A DNA stretch of 9,295 bases from CAYVKY01 sp964452115 (lineage in GTDB: Bacteria > Bacteroidota > Ignavibacteria > Tepidaquicellales > Tepidaquicellaceae). The notes below the pieces were generated by a model. It saw nothing but the letters and a program-made list of their open reading frames with translations, was not told where the DNA came from and ran no database searches. Made by a program: the position numbers and the translations under genes. Positions 1 through 5,983 of the stretch are shown here, piece after piece; within the stretch, counting starts at the first letter, position 1; each line of letters begins with the position of its first letter. Location of the stretch: contig CAYVKY010000094.1 of NCBI GenBank assembly GCA_964452115.1, forward strand, positions 1-9,295, in the 5' to 3' direction.

Positions 1-1913
1 AGGAAGGCGTTTTTTACGGCTTGCAGTCTCTTTTTCAACTGATGAATGAAAATACTGATTTGCCGTGTCTCAAAATCAGAGATTACCCCGCATTCAAATG
101 GCGCGGAATGCACCTGGATGTATGCAGGCATTTCTTCCCGAAGGAATTTGTGAAAAAATACATTGACTATCTTGCAATGTATAAAATGAACACGTTCCAC
201 TGGCATCTCACAGACGACCAAGGGTGGCGCATTGAAATTAAAAAATATCCGAAACTCACTGAGGTCGGTTCGCATCGCAGTGGCACTCTTATCGGCAGTT
301 ACAGAAATTTTCCGCAGCAGTTTGATACAATAAGTTACGGCGGATATTACACTCAGGATGAAATCAGAGAAATTGTTCAATATGCTTCTTCAAAGCATAT
401 TGCAATCGTTCCCGAAATTGAAATGCCTGGGCACGCACTTGCAGCGCTTGCATCATATCCTGAACTGTCATGCACCGGAGGACATTTTGAAGTATCAAAA
501 ACTTGGGGAGTTTTCGAAGATATCTTTTGTCCGAAAGAGGAAACTTTTAATTTCCTCGAGGATGTACTCACGGAAGTGATGGATCTCTTCCCCGGGAAAT
601 ACATACACATCGGCGGTGATGAAGCTCCGAAAGACAGATGGAAAAATTGTTCACATTGTCAGGCGCTTATGAAAAAAGAAGGATTGAAAAATGAGAATGA
701 ACTACAGAGTTATTTCATCAGGCGCATCGAAAAATTTGTAAATTCAAAGGGCAGGTCAATCATCGGCTGGGATGAAATTCTCGAAGGCGGACTTGCACCG
801 AATGCAGCAGTGATGTCGTGGCGGGGAACCGAAGGCGGAACCGAAGCTGCGATGCAGAAGCATTACGTGGTGATGTCTCCGGTCGGATTTTGTTACTTTG
901 ACTATTATCAGGGTGATCCGCGCTTTGAGCCGCTTGCAATCGGAGGTTACATTCCAATCGAAAAAGTTTATTCATATGACCCGGTACCCGAGAAATTAAC
1001 GGCGGATGAACAAAAATATATTTTAGGTGCACAGGCAAATTTATGGGCTGAATACATAGACTCACCGCAGAAGGTTGAGTATATGATGTTTCCGCGGATA
1101 TGCGCACTTGCGGAGGTTGTGTGGACTCCGAAAGAGTCGAAAAATTTTGACGATTTCAAATCAAGACTATTAAATCATTTTTCACTGCTGACAAAACTCG
1201 GTATCAATTACAGTAAATCAATTTTTGACATCAAATCAAGAATTGTACCTGATACGGTGAACCACAAAATTTATTATGAGCTTACCGCACCCGCAGCGGA
1301 AAACAAAATTTATTACTCGACGAATCTTGATACAACTTTTAAATTATACACTGACCCTGTTGAAATTTCACAGCCGCTGATTTTTAGTTCGGAAAATATT
1401 TTACCGGACAGCAGCAAAGGAAAAACAATCGAGCAGGAATTTTTTGTAAATAAAGCCACGGGTAAAAAAATTACTCTGAAAAAGATGCCGAGCGAACATT
1501 ATAACACAGGAGGCGCATATACGCTTGTTGACGGCATCAAAGGACGCCTCCCTTGGTACGGCAAAGAATGGCTGGGCTTTTCAGGTGACGACATGGAAGC
1601 GGTGATTGACCTTGGTGAAATTAATCTGATTAATATGGTAACTGCCGGAGTTCTGAATGCTGAAAATGACTGGATATATCTGCCTTCGGCAATTGAAGTG
1701 TATTCGTCTGATGATAATATAAATTTCAAACTTCAGGGTAAAGTGGATAAAGATGAAATCATAAAACAAAACCGCGAAATCCGGATTCCACTAAACAATA
1801 TCAAAGCAAGATATATAAAAGTGTTCATTAAAAATTACGGAAAAATACCCGCAGGTAAGCCCGGCGAAGGAAACAACGGCTGGCTTTTTGTGGATGAAAT
1901 CGGAATTGAATAA
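1..1913 (+). CDS. GH20 beta-N-acetylhexosaminidase with C-terminal F5/8-type module, 5'-truncated by window edge
   Basis: Exo-beta-N-acetylhexosaminidase, expected to remove terminal beta-GlcNAc/GalNAc by substrate-assisted catalysis. The reading frame is open from base 3 (EGVFYGLQSL...), which matches the usual GH20 segment before the barrel, so the gene starts outside the window and the TTG at 21 is not a real start. Visible GH20 motifs are FKWRGMHLDV (90-119), NTFHWHLTDDQGWRIEI (189-239), VPEIEMPGHA (408-437), HIGGDEAP with the catalytic Asp-Glu pair at 618-623, GWDEILEGG (768-794), MSWRG and LGAQANLWAEY. The barrel ends near 1200. Next comes a beta-sandwich linker (about 1255-1470) resembling a degenerate chitobiase C-terminal domain. 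An F5/8 type C-like module follows (about 1495-1910: EAVIDLGEIN, IEVYSSDDN, RYIKVFIKNYG, FVDEIGIE). The N-terminal signal and GH20b-type domain are not visible. The next gene starts 18 nt downstream. Family certain; natural substrate inferred from neighbours. Confidence 0.95.
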   Translation, partial: EGVFYGLQSLFQLMNENTDLPCLKIRDYPAFKWRGMHLDVCRHFFPKEFVKKYIDYLAMYKMNTFHWHLTDDQGWRIEIKKYPKLTEVGSHRSGTLIGSYRNFPQQFDTISYGGYYTQDEIREIVQYASSKHIAIVPEIEMPGHALAALASYPELSCTGGHFEVSKTWGVFEDIFCPKEETFNFLEDVLTEVMDLFPGKYIHIGGDEAPKDRWKNCSHCQALMKKEGLKNENELQSYFIRRIEKFVNSKGRSIIGWDEILEGGLAPNAAVMSWRGTEGGTEAAMQKHYVVMSPVGFCYFDYYQGDPRFEPLAIGGYIPIEKVYSYDPVPEKLTADEQKYILGAQANLWAEYIDSPQKVEYMMFPRICALAEVVWTPKESKNFDDFKSRLLNHFSLLTKLGINYSKSIFDIKSRIVPDTVNHKIYYELTAPAAENKIYYSTNLDTTFKLYTDPVEISQPLIFSSENILPDSSKGKTIEQEFFVNKATGKKITLKKMPSEHYNTGGAYTLVDGIKGRLPWYGKEWLGFSGDDMEAVIDLGEINLINMVTAGVLNAENDWIYLPSAIEVYSSDDNINFKLQGKVDKDEIIKQNREIRIPLNNIKARYIKVFIKNYGKIPAGKPGEGNNGWLFVDEIGIE

Positions 1914-1931
1914 AATTAAATAATATTTTCT

Positions 1932-3608
1932 ATGAAAAAGATTTGGTTTATAATTTTAATTTTTGTTTTAATTTCCCCGGCTGCATTTTCAAATCCGGGT
2001 GATACAACCGTCGTGCAGACTTTTACTTTCAAAGATATCACAAAAAGGCGAGGCACTTTCGATTTTCCGAATGACGGCAGGCGGTATGCTAGAATCATTA
2101 TGGTGCGCACACTTAAATGCGACTCCGCAACGACGCAAGACCAATATCCCTGCGGCGAGTGGGATTACACAACCAACACGCTTGTTTACGTTCCCCGCTT
2201 TCCGGGCGATACGGTGAAAGAAATTTTTGAACTTGAAAATTTTGTTACGCCTTACGGTAAGCGGCTCGATATGAACGGCACTGCCGGCTGGTCTTATGTT
2301 TATGATGTAACGGATTACGCTCCCCTGCTGAAAGGCAGCGTGGATATATCTTCCGGCAATCAGCAGGAACTCCTCGATATGAAATTTTATTTCATCGAAG
2401 GCACTCCGCCGCGAGATGTGATTGCGATTGAAAATATCTATCCGTGGGGAATGTACAAATACGGCGACCTTGCAGACGGAAAGATTTTTAAATACAAGGA
2501 CATTGTACTTCGAAAAGATGCAAAAGGATTCAAGTTCAAAGCGCGCATCACCGGACACCGCGAAGTCGGGGCTTATGCCTGCTGCGAGTGGCACAGCAAA
2601 ACGCACAGTTACACATGGGGAAATTCCGAATTCAGGGAAGTGCTTGCAAACTGGACTGTTTGGAAAGAGTGCGGCAGAAATCCCCTGTTTCCGCAAGGCG
2701 GCACGTGGCAGTTCAACCGCGGCGGATGGTGCCCGGGCTCGTCTGCGCAGACATTTGAATTTGACATGTCAAATAAGTTCAATCCCGGCGATACAATTTC
2801 AAATTTTTATTATGAAATTGAGCCATACTCAAATCCCGTTGAAAGAGACGGCGACTTTGTTGAATCGCATCAGTTAATTTATTACGGTGCGCCGAATTTT
2901 TCCAATGATGCAACCGTTGATGAGATTATTTCTCCGAATGCATTCGAAGCATACAGGCGCAATAACCCCGTCTGCGGAAGTCCGAGAATAATTATTAGAA
3001 ATACGGGCAGCAACCTTCTGCAGTCGCTGAAAATCACCTACGGTTTAACGGGCGGCACAATGTCCGAATATATCTGGCACGGACAGCTGAAATTCCTTGA
3101 AACGCAGGAAATATATCTGCCTCAGCCGGACTGGAAAGGAATGGAAGATAATCCGCATTTCACGGTAACCGTAAGCGAGCCGAATAATATGCCGGATGAA
3201 AATGAACTGAACAACACACTCGCGTCGAAAGTATCTATTCCGGAAACGCTGCCGGAAAAATTTATTCTTCACATCGAATCAAACAATCTGAACCGTGCGC
3301 AGGAAAATGCATGGACGATTTTTGACGGCACGGGAAAAATTTATTATTCACGGACTGCACTTGAAGACAGCACTACTTACAACGATGAGATATCACTTGA
3401 AAGCGGCTGCTATACATTTTTAATGACTGACAAACAAATGGACGGAATGATTCAGCACTGGTGGGAACGCAACGGACACCCCGACAGAATCGGCATCAGC
3501 GGTAAAATAAGGATTATTTCGACTGATGGAGACACACTTAAAATCCTTCCCGCTGATTTCGGAACTGAACTCAGATATACATTTAAAACCGGTGATATTT
3601 ACAAATGA
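1932..3608 (+). CDS. Secreted PNGase F-like peptide-N4-(N-acetyl-beta-glucosaminyl)asparagine amidase with extra C-terminal domains
   Basis: Likely cleaves the amide bond between Asn and the innermost GlcNAc of N-glycans, releasing whole glycans. Residues 1-20 (MKKIWFIILIFVLISPAAFS) form a signal peptide without a lipobox cysteine. Residues 25-160 resemble the first PNGase F jelly-roll: CGEWD (74-78) matches CDEWD of Elizabethkingia PNGase F, so Asp78 would be catalytic Asp60; FVTPYG (104-109) matches its FITPYW. Residues 165-320 resemble the second jelly-roll: CCEWHSKTH (217-225) matches CAEWCFRTH, making Glu219 the counterpart of Glu206; RGGWCPGS (263-270) matches RAGWCPGM. I find no clear counterpart of Glu118. 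PNGase F itself ends after the second jelly-roll; here about 240 residues follow. Residues 325-440 look like a CARDB/FN3-type beta-sandwich (IIIRNTGS, PDENELNNT). Residues 445-555 resemble an accessory beta-domain seen in secreted Bacteroidota hydrolases (WTIFDGTG, GCYTFLMTDKQMDGM, ADFGTELRYTF). No clear Shine-Dalgarno precedes the start. The TGA overlaps the next ATG. Orthology and bond cleaved are inferred from motifs. Confidence 0.88.
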   Translation: MKKIWFIILIFVLISPAAFSNPGDTTVVQTFTFKDITKRRGTFDFPNDGRRYARIIMVRTLKCDSATTQDQYPCGEWDYTTNTLVYVPRFPGDTVKEIFELENFVTPYGKRLDMNGTAGWSYVYDVTDYAPLLKGSVDISSGNQQELLDMKFYFIEGTPPRDVIAIENIYPWGMYKYGDLADGKIFKYKDIVLRKDAKGFKFKARITGHREVGAYACCEWHSKTHSYTWGNSEFREVLANWTVWKECGRNPLFPQGGTWQFNRGGWCPGSSAQTFEFDMSNKFNPGDTISNFYYEIEPYSNPVERDGDFVESHQLIYYGAPNFSNDATVDEIISPNAFEAYRRNNPVCGSPRIIIRNTGSNLLQSLKITYGLTGGTMSEYIWHGQLKFLETQEIYLPQPDWKGMEDNPHFTVTVSEPNNMPDENELNNTLASKVSIPETLPEKFILHIESNNLNRAQENAWTIFDGTGKIYYSRTALEDSTTYNDEISLESGCYTFLMTDKQMDGMIQHWWERNGHPDRIGISGKIRIISTDGDTLKILPADFGTELRYTFKTGDIYK

Positions 3609-5983
3609 AAAAATATTTAGTTTTAATATTTCTAATTATTTCTACTGTCTCTTTTTCGCAGACCGTCCGGAAAATTTCATTAAATGACGGTTGGGAGTTC
3701 AGACAGGTTGGAACGGAAAAGTGGTATCCTGCCGTGGTGCCGGGATGTGTGCACACAGATTTATACCGCAACGGATTAATCCCCGACCCGTATTTCGGTT
3801 CGAATGAAAAAGATTTGCAATGGATAGAAACAAAAGACTGGGAATATAGAAAAACTTTCAACTTGGATGAAAATTTCAAATCAAATTTTAATCAGATTAC
3901 TTTTGATGGACTAGATACTTATGCTGATGTTTATCTGAACGACGAAATATTTGACAATTTTGATAACATGTTCAGTAAGTACGAAATTAGTATAAGAGAT
4001 TTAAAAAAAGAAAATAATACTTTACGCATTATATTTCACTCAGCAGTAAACAAATCTGACAGCATCGCCAATCTTTATTATGAGAATAATAATATTAAAG
4101 GTCTTCCCGGCGGAAATCAGGTATTTACTCGCAAAGCTGCATATCAGTACGGATGGGATTTTGCGCCGAGATATGTAACCTGCGGGATTTGGAAAGATGT
4201 TTACATTGAAGCATGGAATTATGCAAAAATAAGTAAAATAATAACTTCCATTGATAAACTTACAACCGAAGAAGCGAAAATAAATTTTAGAATTAATATT
4301 GATTGTGCTCCGTTTATTGCACATAAAAATTATACTTATATTTTAACTAATTTAAATGAAAATGTCATTTACGATTCTGCTACCTTTGGAAATTTTCATA
4401 GCTCACATTCTCTTACTATTATTGATTTTGAGTTTTCAGCAGTGATTCATTCTCCTAAACTTTGGTGGTGCAACGGATTAGGCGAGCCGCATCTTTACAC
4501 GTTTAAATTAATTGTTAAGTCTGAGGATAAAAAAATTGATGAAAAAATAATTAAAGTCGGTTTAAGAAAAATAGAACTTGTTATGGAAAAAGATGAATAT
4601 GGCGAAAGTTATTATTTTAAGTTGAACGGTAAACCTGTTTTTATAAAAGGTGCAAATTATGTTCCGGCGGATATATTACCTTCGCAAATTTCAAAAGATA
4701 AATACAAGAGTCTGATTTCTTCCGCTAAAGAATCAAATATGAATATGCTGAGAATTTGGGGCGGAGGCATTTATGAAAACGATTATTTTTATAGTTTATG
4801 CGATTCACTCGGAATTATGGTGTGGCAGGATTTTATGTTTGCATGTGGAATGTATCCGGATTCAACTGAATATAAATATAAAATCATTAATGAAGTAAAA
4901 GATAATTTTGAAAGATTATGCAATCATCCCTGCATCGCACTTTGGTGCGGCAATAATGAAGCAGACGAGGGTTGGAAAAATTGGGGATGGCAAAAAGAAT
5001 TTGGTTACACGGTTAAAGATTCGGAAAAAATATGGAATGATTATATAAAATTGTTTGATTATGAAATTCCCAATTCATTGAAATATAACACAATCGTTTA
5101 TGGTAAAAATGATATAAGGTTTGATACAATCTTTTCATATACAAATGAAAATTACATCCCCACTTCACCGAAAATAGGATGGGGACACCCCGAAGCTATG
5201 ACAGAGGGAGACTCGCACTACTGGGGCGTGTGGTGGGGCGAAGAGCCGTTTGAAATGTACAAGACAAAAGTACCGAGGTTTATGAGTGAATACGGATTTC
5301 AGTCACTGCCGGATATTAAAACCATTGAGAGTTTTACAAATCCGGAGGACAGAAATTTGAATTCCGAAGCAATGAAATCTCATCAGAAACATCCGAAAGG
5401 TTTTCAGTTGATTAATGAATATATGCAGCGGGATTTTAATGTGCCTGAAAATTTTGAAGATTACATTCAGGCGAGCCAGAAACTTCAGACTTACGGTTAT
5501 AAAGTGGCAATCGAAGCCCACAGGCGCGCGAAGCCCTACTGCATGGGCACAATGTTCTGGCAGCTAAACGACTGTTGGCCATCGGTAAGCTGGTCTGCAA
5601 TTGACTATTATGGCAGATGGAAAGATATTATGTATAAACTAAAAGACCTGTACGCCGATATATTGGTTTCGCCTGTTGTGGAAAATGATTCGCTAAAAGT
5701 TTATATCGTGTCTGACAGGCTTGAAACATCAAACGGCAGTTTAATTTTGGCATTGATAAATGATGTTACCGGTGACACATTGTGGACAAATGATATTCAG
5801 GTTTCACTGCCTGATAATTCGAGCAGTGTGTATTTTAATTCGGATGTAAAATCTTTAATAAAAAATAATAATAAAGATGAATTGTATTTCTCCTGTAGAT
5901 ATATAAATGCAGGAGATAATCGTACATACACAAATAAAATGATTTTTGTTAAACCTAAATATTATAAAGGAAAATCTTTATGA
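3605..5983 (+). CDS. Secreted GH2 exo-beta-mannosidase
   Basis: Predicted to hydrolyse terminal beta-mannosides, here most likely the Man-beta-1,4-GlcNAc core linkage of N-glycans. Residues 1-19 (MKKYLVLIFLIISTVSFSQ) are a signal peptide with no lipobox Cys. Residues 25-205 are the GH2 sugar-binding jelly-roll with beta-mannosidase hallmarks (WYPAVVPGCVHTDL at 40-53, RKAAYQYGWDFAPR at 176-189). Residues 210-325 are Ig-like (LWWCNGLGEPHLY). From about 335 the TIM barrel carries FIKGANYVPAD, MLRIWGGGIYE, LWCGNNEADE with acid/base Glu452, and FMSEYGFQSLP with nucleophile Glu562; FWQLNDCWPS follows at 651-660. A short beta-sandwich ends the protein (about 690-790). Its 792 residues are in the range of, or slightly below, known family members. 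It overlaps both neighbours by ATGA, implying translational coupling. The middle of the gene (about 3840-5150) is clearly more AT-rich than the adjacent genes. Endo-mannanase and beta-galactosidase are less likely given the WGGG and WCGNNE motifs. Confidence 0.93.
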   Translation: MKKYLVLIFLIISTVSFSQTVRKISLNDGWEFRQVGTEKWYPAVVPGCVHTDLYRNGLIPDPYFGSNEKDLQWIETKDWEYRKTFNLDENFKSNFNQITFDGLDTYADVYLNDEIFDNFDNMFSKYEISIRDLKKENNTLRIIFHSAVNKSDSIANLYYENNNIKGLPGGNQVFTRKAAYQYGWDFAPRYVTCGIWKDVYIEAWNYAKISKIITSIDKLTTEEAKINFRINIDCAPFIAHKNYTYILTNLNENVIYDSATFGNFHSSHSLTIIDFEFSAVIHSPKLWWCNGLGEPHLYTFKLIVKSEDKKIDEKIIKVGLRKIELVMEKDEYGESYYFKLNGKPVFIKGANYVPADILPSQISKDKYKSLISSAKESNMNMLRIWGGGIYENDYFYSLCDSLGIMVWQDFMFACGMYPDSTEYKYKIINEVKDNFERLCNHPCIALWCGNNEADEGWKNWGWQKEFGYTVKDSEKIWNDYIKLFDYEIPNSLKYNTIVYGKNDIRFDTIFSYTNENYIPTSPKIGWGHPEAMTEGDSHYWGVWWGEEPFEMYKTKVPRFMSEYGFQSLPDIKTIESFTNPEDRNLNSEAMKSHQKHPKGFQLINEYMQRDFNVPENFEDYIQASQKLQTYGYKVAIEAHRRAKPYCMGTMFWQLNDCWPSVSWSAIDYYGRWKDIMYKLKDLYADILVSPVVENDSLKVYIVSDRLETSNGSLILALINDVTGDTLWTNDIQVSLPDNSSSVYFNSDVKSLIKNNNKDELYFSCRYINAGDNRTYTNKMIFVKPKYYKGKSL
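5967..5971 (+). promoter_or_regulatory. Shine-Dalgarno-like AAGGA before the GH92 gene
   Basis: AAGGA lies 8 nt ahead of the ATG at 5980, inside the 3' end of the GH2 gene. It is the clearest purine-rich ribosome-binding candidate in the window. The starts at 1932 and 8940 show nothing comparable, and the one at 3605 has only a weak GGTGA. It supports 5980 as the true start and would allow independent initiation in addition to coupling through the ATGA overlap. It is an AT-rich region, so a chance match is possible. Confidence 0.4.

Noticed and set aside
21..23. TTG as the start codon of the GH20 gene
   Set aside because: The frame is open to the left edge and the upstream codons (EGVFYG) fit the conserved GH20 sequence, so the gene simply continues out of the window.
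1914..1931. Possible promoter in the AT-rich gap between the GH20 and PNGase genes
   Set aside because: Only 18 nt of AT-rich sequence without a convincing Bacteroidota -33/-7 pair; cotranscription is simpler.
1989..2696. 235-codon open frame on the minus strand
   Set aside because: It lies antisense to the PNGase-like gene, which has clear family motifs and a signal peptide; the reverse translation shows no recognisable domain.
2422..2877. 151-codon plus-strand frame within the PNGase-like gene
   Set aside because: Alternate-frame shadow of a well-supported gene, with no start signal or domain.
3605..5983. GH2 gene as beta-galactosidase or glucuronidase
   Set aside because: The RIWGGG, WCGNNE and VPGCVHTDL motifs and overall layout fit beta-mannosidases better.
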